From Streptomyces sp. MJM8645 (GTDB lineage: Bacteria > Actinomycetota > Actinomycetes > Streptomycetales > Streptomycetaceae), in contig NZ_LJJF01000001.1 of NCBI RefSeq assembly GCF_001625365.1, positions 5,636,501 through 5,700,500 on the forward strand: DNA of 64,000 nt, given 5' to 3'. How positions within the stretch are numbered: the first letter of the stretch is position 1; each line of letters opens with the position of its first letter. Shown in pieces: positions 24,028-31,765 of the stretch. Made by a program: the position numbers and the translations under genes. A model generated the notes under the pieces. That model searched no databases. It saw only the letters and a program-made list of their open reading frames with translations, and was not told where the DNA came from.

Positions 24028-24801
24028 TTGAACGACGACCAACCCTGGCTGGTGATCCCCCGGCCGCGCCCGGAGGCGACCCGGCGGCTGGTCTGCCTGC
24101 CGCACGCCGGCGGCAGCGCGGGCTTCTACCGGCCCTGGGCCAACCACCTCTCGGCGGCCGTCGAACTCCAGCTCGTCCAGTACCCGGGGCGGGAGGAGCG
24201 GATCGAGGACCCCTTCGTCCAGGACGCCGCGAGCCTGGTGGCCCAGCTGACGCAGGCGCTGCTGGAGACCGACCGCCCCGGCGTCGAGACGGTCGTCTTC
24301 GGCCACAGCATGGGCGCGCTGCTCGCGTACGAGACCGTGCAGTCCCTGCACGCGCAGGGCCTGCCGGTGGCCCGGCTGGTGCTTTCCGGCTACCCGCCGC
24401 CGCAGGCGCCGGCCGGCTCCGGCGACGGACCGGCCGGGCGGGCGCCGGCCCTGCCCCGCGGCGACGACGAGCTCCTCGCCACGGTCGCGGGCCACGGCGG
24501 GACCCAGATGTCGATCTTCGACGACCCGGACATCCGGGAGATGGTGCTGCCGATCCTGCGCAACGACTACCTGCTGATCGACTCCTACCGGCCCACCGCG
24601 CTGCGCCCGGTGGACTGCGGGGTCGTGGTGCTCACCGGGGACTCCGACGTCACGGTGAGCGTCGAGCGGGCCCGCGGCTGGGAGGCGCTGGCCGGCAAGG
24701 AGTTCGCGTTCCACGTGCTGCCCGGCGGGCACTTCTACCTGACCGCGCAGCGGGCCCGGGTCATCTCCCTGCTGCACGACTACCTGCTGGACGGTGGCTG
24801 A
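24028..24801 (+). CDS. Type II thioesterase
   Basis: A 257-residue alpha/beta hydrolase of the usual length for stand-alone NRPS/PKS thioesterases. It has LPHAGG near the N-terminus, the nucleophile motif GHSMGA (about residues 92-97), the acid in GDSD and the histidine in GGHF. Family members clear misacylated or stalled carrier proteins. The start is TTG at 24028, chosen because a strong GGAAGGAAG Shine-Dalgarno (24012-24020) sits 7 bases upstream and translation from there gives a normal N-terminus. The gene closes the region A NRPS operon and is followed by a strong hairpin. Confidence 0.93.
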   Translation: MNDDQPWLVIPRPRPEATRRLVCLPHAGGSAGFYRPWANHLSAAVELQLVQYPGREERIEDPFVQDAASLVAQLTQALLETDRPGVETVVFGHSMGALLAYETVQSLHAQGLPVARLVLSGYPPPQAPAGSGDGPAGRAPALPRGDDELLATVAGHGGTQMSIFDDPDIREMVLPILRNDYLLIDSYRPTALRPVDCGVVVLTGDSDVTVSVERARGWEALAGKEFAFHVLPGGHFYLTAQRARVISLLHDYLLDGG

Positions 24802-24861
24802 GCCGGCCCTGCCGGTCAGGCTCAGCCACTGCCGAACCCCCGCCGAATTCCGGCGAGTTCC

Positions 24862-24906
24862 GCCGAACAGATGGCACCCCCAACCATCGGGTGTCATCTG
24901 TTCGGC
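24862..24906 (+). terminator. 18-bp stem hairpin after the thioesterase gene
   Basis: Arms 24862-24879 and 24889-24906 are complementary over 18 positions (17 Watson-Crick pairs and one G-U) around a 9-base loop. No run of T follows, which is common for actinomycete terminators. It lies 60 bases after the thioesterase stop and about 155 bases before the halogenase start. It probably ends the NRPS operon or attenuates read-through into the tailoring genes. Confidence 0.75.
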
Positions 24907-24961
24907 ATGCCGGAAAACACCCGGCGAAGGCCGGGACGCGCTGGAGTGCGTGTTTCCGCTG

Positions 24962-24975
24962 AGGCTTAAAAGCCT
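24962..24975. promoter_or_regulatory. Short inverted repeat in the halogenase upstream region
   Basis: AGGCTT-aa-AAGCCT is a perfect 6-base inverted repeat about 87 bases upstream of the halogenase start. It lies in the least GC-rich stretch of the window. It may be an operator or part of the promoter for the halogenase operon. The rest of the 24802-25062 gap holds the hairpin described separately and no credible gene. Confidence 0.3.
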
Positions 24976-25062
24976 GTTTTCCGGAGGCTCCGCTGCCGCA
25001 GGATTTCGAGCCATGGGACAGCCCGGGGCTCCGGGTTGAACGACCGGCTGAGAGGGTCAGGA

Positions 25063-26607
25063 ATGCTGGGCAACGTCGTCATCGTCGGTGGTGGGACATC
25101 CGGTTGGATGACCGCCTCGTACCTGCGCGCCGCATTCGGCGATCGCATTTCCGTCACGCTGGTGGAATCCAAGCGAATCAAGTCCATCGGGGTCGGCGAG
25201 GCGACCTTCAGCACCGTCCGGCATTTCTTCAACTACCTGGGCCTGCCGGAGCACGTCTGGATGCCCAAGTGCAATGCCACCTACAAGCTGGGCATCCGAT
25301 TCGAGAACTGGCGGCGCAAGGGCCACTACTTCTACCACCCCTTCGAGCGCCTCCGGGTCGTCGACGGCCTGCCGCTCACCGACTGGTGGCTGAACAGCCG
25401 CTCCGGCGACCGCTTCGACCAGGACGTGTTCCTGATGGCCGCGATCTGCGACGCCGAGAAGTCCCCGCGCTACCTCGACGGCACCCTCTTCGAGCAGGAC
25501 TTCAAGGAGGGCGGCAACACGACCGAGCGCGACACCCTCACGGAGCAGGACACCCAGTTCCCGTACGCCTACCAGTTCGACGCCTCGCTGCTCGCCGACT
25601 TCCTCTCCGGGTACGCCACCGAGCGCGGCGCCAAGCACATCGAGGACGACGTCGTCGAGGTCGTCCAGGACGACCGCGGCTGGATCAGCGGCGTGCGCAC
25701 CAAGGAGCACGGCCTGATCGAGGGCGACCTCTTCATCGACTGCACCGGCTTCCGCGGCCTGCTGATCAACCAGACCCTGGAGGAGCCGTTCAACTCCTTC
25801 CAGGACACCCTGCCCAACAACCGCGCGGTGGCGCTGCGCGTCCCGGTCGACATGGAGAAGCGCGGCCTGCGCCCCTGCACCACCGCCACCGCCTCGGACG
25901 CCGGCTGGATCTGGACCATCCCGCTGTTCGGCCGCATCGGCACCGGCTACGTCTACTCCGACGAGTACGCGACGCCCGAGGAGGCCGAGGCCACGCTGCG
26001 GGCCAAGGTCGGCCCGGAGTCGGAGGGCCTGGAGGCCAACCACATCAGGATGCGGATCGGCCGCACCCGCAACGCCTGGGTCAACAACTGCGTCGCCATC
26101 GGCCTGTCCAGCGGCTTCGTCGAGCCCCTGGAGTCGACCGGCATCTTCTTCATCCAGCAGGGCATCGAGGAACTGGTCAAGCACTTCCCGGACGCCAACT
26201 GGGACCCGGGGCTGCGCCGCTCCTACAACCGCATCGTCGGCAACACCATCGACGGCGTACGGGAGTTCCTCGTCCTGCACTACAAGGCCGCGGCCCGCGA
26301 GGACAACGCCTACTGGCGGGACGCCAAGACCCGGGTGATGCCCGACGGCCTGGCCGAGCGGATCGAGCTGTGGAAGGCCAAGCCTCCGACGGAGGCCACC
26401 ATCTTCCCGCACTTCCACGGGTTCGAGTCCTACTCCTACCTGGCCATGCTGCTCGGCCTCGGCGGCATCGAGCTCAAGGCCCCGCCCGCGCTCGCCCTGC
26501 AGGACGGCAGCCGCGCGGAGAAGGAGTTCCAGCTGCTGAGCGACCAGTCCGCCGAGCTCCTGAAGCGCCTGCCCAGCCAGTACGAGTACCTCGCCCAGAT
26601 GCACTGA
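25063..26607 (+). CDS. FAD-dependent tryptophan 5-halogenase (PyrH-like)
   Basis: A 514-residue flavin-dependent halogenase. The N-terminus carries the FAD-binding GGGTSGWM motif. GVGEAT and the halogenase signature in AGWIWTIP (about residues 285-292) follow. Stretches such as STVRHFF, KLGIRFENW, FYHPFERLRVVDG, DCTGFRGLLINQTL, EANHI and EPLESTGIFFIQ match PyrH closely by recollection, so chlorination at indole C5 is predicted. Such enzymes act on free Trp with FADH2 from a partner reductase, here two genes downstream. ATG at 25063 follows AGAGGG; a TTG at 25036 in the same frame has no good ribosome-binding site. The first codons use more A/T-ending codons than the rest of the gene. The product probably feeds NRPS module 6. 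Confidence 0.9.
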   Translation: MLGNVVIVGGGTSGWMTASYLRAAFGDRISVTLVESKRIKSIGVGEATFSTVRHFFNYLGLPEHVWMPKCNATYKLGIRFENWRRKGHYFYHPFERLRVVDGLPLTDWWLNSRSGDRFDQDVFLMAAICDAEKSPRYLDGTLFEQDFKEGGNTTERDTLTEQDTQFPYAYQFDASLLADFLSGYATERGAKHIEDDVVEVVQDDRGWISGVRTKEHGLIEGDLFIDCTGFRGLLINQTLEEPFNSFQDTLPNNRAVALRVPVDMEKRGLRPCTTATASDAGWIWTIPLFGRIGTGYVYSDEYATPEEAEATLRAKVGPESEGLEANHIRMRIGRTRNAWVNNCVAIGLSSGFVEPLESTGIFFIQQGIEELVKHFPDANWDPGLRRSYNRIVGNTIDGVREFLVLHYKAAAREDNAYWRDAKTRVMPDGLAERIELWKAKPPTEATIFPHFHGFESYSYLAMLLGLGGIELKAPPALALQDGSRAEKEFQLLSDQSAELLKRLPSQYEYLAQMH

Positions 26608-26637
26608 CCCCTTCGGCTCCCCGAGAAAGGAGGCACC

Positions 26638-27900
26638 ATGGACAGTCTTCCGTACGTACCGGCCGCGGTGACGCTCGCTCTGCTCGTCCCCGTGGCACTG
26701 CTCGGACGCCGGCTGGCGAAGCTGCTGCGGCAGCCGGAGATCGTCGGCGAGATCATGGCCTGCCTCCTGCTCGGGGCGCTGCTGGCGAGCCAGTGGCACT
26801 GGAAGCCGGCCACCATGGACGGCGGGGCCCTCCTGGAGAAGGCGGGCCACCTCGGCCTCGCGCTCTTCCTGGTGGGCGCCGTCCACGAGATCCGGGCCGG
26901 CGGCAGCCGGCTGGGCGGGCGCAGCATCGCACTGACCGCCGTGGGCTCGCTGCTGCTGCCGCTCGGCTGCGGCGTCGCGTTCGCCGCGTGGGTGCTGGCC
27001 GACGGCTCCCCGGCGCTGCGCGGCGGCGCCCCGGCCGGGGTGCTGGTCCTGATGCTGGCGATCGCGCTGGCGGTCACCGCCGTCCCGGTGCTGGCCGGCA
27101 TCCTGGACGACCGCGGCATGCTCAACACCGCGATCGGCCGGCTCTGCATGGCGGTCGCGGTCTCCATCGACGCCGTCACCTGGTCGCTGCTGGCGATCGC
27201 GGTCGGCCTGGCGCACGGCGGCGGGAAGATCACCCCGTACCTGGTGTTCGTCGTCGGCCTGCTGGGCGCCTGGCTGATCCGCCGGGCCGGGGCCCTGCCC
27301 GGGCCCCGGGCCTGGGCCGAGCGGATCCCGGTGGCGGTGCCGATCGGGCTGACCGCCGCCGCGGCCGTGGCCGCGGCGCTGACCACCTCGCGGCTGGGCC
27401 TCACCGATGTGCTCGGCGCCGTCCTGGTCGCCCTGGCGCTGCCGGGCGACGACGGCGCGGGCCCCTGGACCAGGGCCGCCCACACCGTCGGCGGCTGGGG
27501 CCGGATCGTGCTGCCGCTGCTGTTCACGGTGACCGGCATGGGCCTCGCCTCGGCGCCGCTCAGCGTGTTCTCCTGGCAGGCCGTCGTCCTGTCGGTGGTG
27601 CTCGCGATCTTCGGCAAGCTGGTCGGCAGCTACTACGGCGCGCGGGCGGCCGGCCGGCCCCCGGTGGAGAGCATGCGGATCGCGGTGTTCCTCAACGCCC
27701 GCGGCCTGACCGAGCTCGCCGTCCTCCAGACGGGTTACCAGGCCGGGATCCTCACCCCGGCGCTCTTCCTCGCCCTCGTCGTGATGGCCCTGTTCACGAC
27801 GGTGCTCAGCGGCCCGCTGCTGTGGGTCATCGACCGGCGCACGGCGAGCGTGGACGCGCCCCGGACCGCGGAGCCGGTCCCCTACCCAGTCGAGCGGTGA
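26638..27900 (+). CDS. Cation/proton antiporter (CPA2/KefB-like membrane protein)
   Basis: A 420-residue, very hydrophobic protein with roughly 11-13 membrane segments from the N-terminus to near residue 400. It has features of the monovalent cation:proton antiporter-2 family: an early RQPEIVGEI segment, TAVPVLAGIL with a following DDRGML, an Asp in SIDAVTW, and the late NARGLTELAVL segment. Family members exchange Na+ or K+ for H+ in the cytoplasmic membrane. It starts after a near-perfect Shine-Dalgarno (AAAGGAGG, 26626-26633) and lies in the halogenase operon. Genes of this type are common in actinomycete NRPS clusters, where a role in export or self-protection is assumed but unproven. Confidence 0.85.
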   Translation: MDSLPYVPAAVTLALLVPVALLGRRLAKLLRQPEIVGEIMACLLLGALLASQWHWKPATMDGGALLEKAGHLGLALFLVGAVHEIRAGGSRLGGRSIALTAVGSLLLPLGCGVAFAAWVLADGSPALRGGAPAGVLVLMLAIALAVTAVPVLAGILDDRGMLNTAIGRLCMAVAVSIDAVTWSLLAIAVGLAHGGGKITPYLVFVVGLLGAWLIRRAGALPGPRAWAERIPVAVPIGLTAAAAVAAALTTSRLGLTDVLGAVLVALALPGDDGAGPWTRAAHTVGGWGRIVLPLLFTVTGMGLASAPLSVFSWQAVVLSVVLAIFGKLVGSYYGARAAGRPPVESMRIAVFLNARGLTELAVLQTGYQAGILTPALFLALVVMALFTTVLSGPLLWVIDRRTASVDAPRTAEPVPYPVER

Positions 27901-28400
27901 ATCACGTGGAACTCGTCACCTCAACCCCCTCCGACTTCCGGACCTTCATGTCCGGCTTCCCGAGCGGCGTCGCCATCGTCACCTCGCTGGACGACGCCGG
28001 CCGGCCCTGGGGCATGACCTGCTCCGCCCTGTGCAGCGTCACCGTCGAACCGCCCACCCTGCTGGTCGGCATGCGGGCGGAGAGCCCGACCCTGAAGGCC
28101 GTGCTGCGCAGCGGCCAGTTCGCGGTGAACCTGCTGCACGCCGAGGGCCGCGGCACCGCCGAACTGTTCGCCTCCGGCGACCCGGACCGGTTCGACGCCA
28201 CCACCTGGCGGCTGCCCCCCGGCGCCGGCGGACCCCACCTCGTCCACGACGCCCACGCGGTGGCCGACTGCCGGGTCAGCCAGCTGGTCCCCGTCGGCGG
28301 CCAGCGGATGGTCTTCGGCGAGGTCATCCGGATCACCGAGCTCAGCGACGCGTCGCCGCTGCTCTACGGGAGGAGACAGTTCAGCTCCTGGCCCGCCTAG
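27897..28400 (+). CDS. Flavin reductase, halogenase partner
   Basis: A 167-residue protein of the FMN-binding split-barrel flavin reductase family (HpaC/PrnF-like). It shows FPSGVAIVT, the MTCSALCSVTVEPPTLLV segment and late GEV(I/V) strands. These enzymes use NAD(P)H to make free FADH2, which the halogenase needs. The GTG at 27897 overlaps the antiporter stop (GTGA), typical of translational coupling; a second GTG at 27906 would shorten the product by three residues. Its place in the halogenase operon supports the pairing. Confidence 0.9.
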   Translation: MNHVELVTSTPSDFRTFMSGFPSGVAIVTSLDDAGRPWGMTCSALCSVTVEPPTLLVGMRAESPTLKAVLRSGQFAVNLLHAEGRGTAELFASGDPDRFDATTWRLPPGAGGPHLVHDAHAVADCRVSQLVPVGGQRMVFGEVIRITELSDASPLLYGRRQFSSWPA

Positions 28401-28454
28401 CAGAGCTAGCAGAGCGTCCCCACAAGACGCCCAGACCACCGTTGTGGAGGAGAG

Positions 28455-30158
28455 ATGACCGCTCAACCCACCGACGCGGACACGCCGCAGGGCACACCCG
28501 CCCGCGACCAGGGCATCCAGCGCCACAGCGCGATGCCGGTCCGGAAGTACCAGCCGTACCAGGCGGTCGGGCTGCCCGACCGAGGCTGGCCGGGCCGCCG
28601 CGCGGAACAGGCCCCGCTGTGGTGCAGCGTCGACCTGCGGGACGGCAACCAGGCCCTGACCGACCCCATGGACATCACCCGCAAGCGGCGGATGTTCGAC
28701 CTGCTGGTCGCCATGGGGTTCAAGGAGATCGAGGTCGGCTTCCCCACCTCCTCGCAGGACGACCACGCCTTCCTCCGCCACCTCGTCGACACCGGCGCGA
28801 TCCCGGACGACGTCGTCGTCCAGGTCATGACGCCGATCCGCGGCGACTTCATCGAACGCACCGTCAAGGCCCTGGAGGGCGTGCCCCGCGCCGTCCTCCA
28901 GATCTTCAACCCGACCTCGGAGGTCCAGCGCCGCCTGGTCTTCCGCAAGGACCGCCGGCAGACCACCGCCATGGCGCTCGACGGGGCCGAACAGGCCCTC
29001 AAACTCCAGGACTCGATCCCCGGCACGGAGATCTACCTCCAGTACGCGCCGGAGTCCTACACCCAGACCGAGCCGGACTACGCGCTCGAACTCTGCAACG
29101 CCGTCCTCGACTTCTGGGCCCCGCGGGCCGCGCACACGCTGCGGATCAACCTGCCCTCCACCGTCGAGGTGTTCCCGCCGCAGGAGTTCGCCGACCGGAT
29201 CGAGTACACCCACCGCAACCTGCTCCACCGCGAGCGCACCATCCTCAGCGTGCACCCGCACAACGACCGCGGCAGCGGCGTCGCCGCCGCCGAACTCGCC
29301 GTCCTCGCCGGGGCCGACCGGGTCGAGGGCACCCTGTTCGGCAACGGCGAGCGCTCCGGCAACGTCTGTCTGGTCACCCTGGCCATGAACCTGTTCTCCC
29401 AGGGCGTCGACCCGATGCTGGACCTGAGCGACATCGACGGCATCCGCCGCATCGTCGAGAGCTGCAACCAGATGCCCGTCCCCGCCCGCCACCCGTGGGC
29501 CGGCGACTTCGTCTACACCTCCTTCGCCGGCTCCCACCAGGACGCCATCGCCAAGGGCCTGCGCGCCCGCGAGGAGTCCGGGCAGGAGGTCTGGGACGTG
29601 CCGTACCTGCCGATCGACCCGCGCGACATCGGCCGCGACTACCAGGCGCTGATCCGGATCAACACCCAGTCCGGCAAGGGCGGCATCGCCCACCTGCTGC
29701 GCACCGAGTACGGCATCGAGCTGCCGCGCCGCCTCCAGATCGACTTCGCCGCCGAGATGCAGGCGGTCTGCGAGGAGATCGGCGGCGAGATCACCGGCGA
29801 CCAGCTGTGGGAGCACTTCGTCGAGCGGTACGTGGCGCTGGGCACCGAGACCGTGCCCGGCCTGCCGGAGCCGGAGCCGCTGGCGGCGGAGCCCGGCGAC
29901 ACCCGCTGGAGCGGGGCCACCGCCGAGGCGGTGGCCGGCTACGGGCTCGATGCCGTCATCCAGGGCCTCGTCGTGGAGCGGGCCGGCGCACCGCTGAACG
30001 CGGTCACCGCCGCCTTCGAGATCGTCGTGGACTCCCACTCCTACTGGGGGGTCGGCATCGCCCAGGAGGAGGGCGAGGCTGTCGGCCGGGCCGTCCGGGT
30101 CGCGTGCCTGCGGGCGCTGCTGGACACCGAGCGGGCCGGTCTGTCCGAGGCCCGCTAG
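28455..30158 (+). CDS. leuA: 2-isopropylmalate synthase
   Basis: A 567-residue protein matching 2-isopropylmalate synthase of the type with an N-terminal RKYQPY(Q) segment. It has CSVDLRDGNQAL with the metal-binding Asp, EIEVGFPTSSQDD, SVHPHNDRG with metal-ligand histidines, and GNGERSGN. A C-terminal leucine-binding domain follows from about residue 440, so the length is normal. It condenses acetyl-CoA with 2-ketoisovalerate in leucine synthesis. Its place in a peptide cluster, directly after the halogenase genes, suggests either extra leucine or chain extension of 2-ketoisocaproate to homoleucine-type residues. Such residues occur in ulleungmycins and longicatenamycins. No leuB/C/D lies nearby, so later steps would use primary-metabolism enzymes. 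The start follows GGAGGAGAG. Confidence 0.92.
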   Translation: MTAQPTDADTPQGTPARDQGIQRHSAMPVRKYQPYQAVGLPDRGWPGRRAEQAPLWCSVDLRDGNQALTDPMDITRKRRMFDLLVAMGFKEIEVGFPTSSQDDHAFLRHLVDTGAIPDDVVVQVMTPIRGDFIERTVKALEGVPRAVLQIFNPTSEVQRRLVFRKDRRQTTAMALDGAEQALKLQDSIPGTEIYLQYAPESYTQTEPDYALELCNAVLDFWAPRAAHTLRINLPSTVEVFPPQEFADRIEYTHRNLLHRERTILSVHPHNDRGSGVAAAELAVLAGADRVEGTLFGNGERSGNVCLVTLAMNLFSQGVDPMLDLSDIDGIRRIVESCNQMPVPARHPWAGDFVYTSFAGSHQDAIAKGLRAREESGQEVWDVPYLPIDPRDIGRDYQALIRINTQSGKGGIAHLLRTEYGIELPRRLQIDFAAEMQAVCEEIGGEITGDQLWEHFVERYVALGTETVPGLPEPEPLAAEPGDTRWSGATAEAVAGYGLDAVIQGLVVERAGAPLNAVTAAFEIVVDSHSYWGVGIAQEEGEAVGRAVRVACLRALLDTERAGLSEAR

Positions 30159-30172
30159 GGCCGGCGGGCCGG

Positions 30173-30206
30173 GCAGGGCTTAACAGGTCCGCAGGGCTTT
30201 AACAGG
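30173..30206. promoter_or_regulatory. Two direct repeats upstream of the MocR regulator gene
   Basis: GCAGGGCTTAACAGG (30173-30187) is repeated as GCAGGGCTTTAACAGG (30191-30206), identical but for one extra T and 18 bases apart start to start. They sit 33 bases upstream of the regulator's ATG. MocR/GabR/PdxR-type regulators characteristically bind pairs of direct repeats in their own promoter, so this is a likely autoregulatory operator. Confidence 0.6.
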
Positions 30207-30238
30207 GCCGCCGTGGGCGGGGGAGGGAGGAGCCAAAC

Positions 30239-31660
30239 ATGCCCTGGAACACCTTGATCGACGTGGCACGGGAGGACGTGCTCCCGCTGACCGCCCAGAT
30301 CCGGGACGGCATCAAGCGGGAGATCGCCGAGGGGGCGCTGCACCCCGGCACCCGGCTGCCGTCGAGCCGTCAGCTCGCCGAGGACCTCCGGGTGTCCCGC
30401 AGCGTCGTCGTCGAGGCCTACGGGCAACTCGTCGCCGGCGGCTACCTGGAGGCCACCCGGGGATCGGGCACCCGGGTCGCCACCCACCTGGACCGGGGCA
30501 CCCGGATGCCGACCCTGCTCGGCGACGCCCGCCCCGCCCCGGTGATCCGCTGGGACCTGCGGGCCGGCGGCGCCGACGCCTCCGCCTTCCCCCAGCGCGA
30601 GTGGCTGGCCGCCTACCAGCGGGCCGCGCGCCGGCTCGGCCCGCGCGACCTCGGGTACCCGCCGGTGTCCGGCGTCCCGGCGCTGCGCGCCGAACTCGCC
30701 CGCTACCTCGGGCGGGCGCGCGGCGTGCACACCACCCCCGAGCACGTCATGGTGGTCTCCGGGTTCGCCCAGACGCTCGGCCTGGTCTGCGCCACGCTGC
30801 CCCGCACCGGCCTCGGCGCGCTCGCCGTCGAGGACCCGTGCCACCCGCAGCAGCGCCAGTTCATCGTCGAGTCGGGCCTGGACTGCCCGTCCGTCCCGGT
30901 CGACGAGCACGGCATCGACGTGGCCGCGCTCGCCCGCACCGGCGCCCGCGCGGTGCTGGTCACCCCCGCCCACCAGTTCCCCACCGGCGCCGTGCTCAGC
31001 GCCGAGCGGCGGGCCGCCCTGGTCCGCTGGGCGGAGGACGTGGACGGCTGGATCATCGAGGACGACTACGACGGCGACCTCTGGCTGGACCACGGCCGCC
31101 GGCCCACCGCGCTGCAACGGCTGGCCCCCTCCCGGGTGCTCTACGCGGGCACCGCGAGCAAGTCGCTGGCCTCCGGGATGCGGCTGGGCTGGCTGGTCGC
31201 CCCGCCCCGGCTGCGCCGCCGCCTGGAGGAGGTCCGATCCCAACGGGACCTCGGCTGCGACGTGTTCACCCAGCACGCGTTCGCCGAACTGCTGGACGGC
31301 GGCGAACTCGACCGGCACCTGCGGCGCCAGCGCGAACGGCTGCGGGCCCGCCGCGAGGTCTTCCACGAGGCCGTGCGGCGACGGCTGCCCGGGGCCCGGA
31401 TCGTGGGCGCCTTCGCCGGCCTGCACGCCTACGTCCAGCTCCCGCACCGGGTGGACGAGGCGGCGCTGGTCGCCCGGGCGCTGCGCCGTTCGGTGCTGGT
31501 GCGCGGCGGCCGCTCCTACCACCACCGGTCCTGGCAGTCCGGGCCGGCCCTGGTGGTGGGGTACGCCGGGGTGCCCCGCAGCGGCGTCGCCGAGGCGGTG
31601 CGGGAACTGGGGGAGGCCTACGCCGAGTCGGCGGCGGACGGCTGCCTGCGCAGTGCCTGA
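30239..31660 (+). CDS. MocR-family transcriptional regulator (GntR-aminotransferase fusion)
   Basis: A 473-residue protein. Residues 10-75 form a GntR-type winged helix (PLTAQIRDGI, LPSSRQLAEDL, GYLEATRGSGT). A fold-type I aminotransferase-like domain follows from about residue 100 with IIEDDYDGD and the PLP-lysine motif ASKSLA. This is the MocR/GabR/PdxR layout, in which PLP or an amino-acid aldimine modulates DNA binding. Direct repeats suited to such a regulator lie just upstream. It is the only regulator seen in the window and sits between the two assembly lines, so it could control either or both. A strong GGGAGGGAGGAG Shine-Dalgarno supports the ATG start. Confidence 0.9.
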   Translation: MPWNTLIDVAREDVLPLTAQIRDGIKREIAEGALHPGTRLPSSRQLAEDLRVSRSVVVEAYGQLVAGGYLEATRGSGTRVATHLDRGTRMPTLLGDARPAPVIRWDLRAGGADASAFPQREWLAAYQRAARRLGPRDLGYPPVSGVPALRAELARYLGRARGVHTTPEHVMVVSGFAQTLGLVCATLPRTGLGALAVEDPCHPQQRQFIVESGLDCPSVPVDEHGIDVAALARTGARAVLVTPAHQFPTGAVLSAERRAALVRWAEDVDGWIIEDDYDGDLWLDHGRRPTALQRLAPSRVLYAGTASKSLASGMRLGWLVAPPRLRRRLEEVRSQRDLGCDVFTQHAFAELLDGGELDRHLRRQRERLRARREVFHEAVRRRLPGARIVGAFAGLHAYVQLPHRVDEAALVARALRRSVLVRGGRSYHHRSWQSGPALVVGYAGVPRSGVAEAVRELGEAYAESAADGCLRSA

Positions 31661-31729
31661 GCCGCGCCCCGGCTTTGCCCGGAACGCGGCAGGGACGGCA
31701 CCGAGAGACCCCGGACGGACGCCCGGCCG

Positions 31730-31751
31730 GACAGCGGACAGACAGCGGAGA
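31730..31751. repeat. Tandem 11-mers before the PKS-NRPS operon
   Basis: GACAGCGGACA is followed directly by GACAGCGGAGA, 10 of 11 bases identical, ending 14 bases before the KAS III-like start. An 11-base period equals one helical turn, as in operators of SARP-type activators. The site overlaps the expected leader or ribosome-binding area (GAGGA at 31755-31759), so it may be chance. Confidence 0.3.
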
Positions 31752-31765
31752 GTCGAGGACACGGC

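Noticed and set aside
24794..25039. An 81-codon open frame between the thioesterase and halogenase genes
   Set aside because: It runs through the 18-bp hairpin, overlaps the thioesterase end and resembles no protein family I know.
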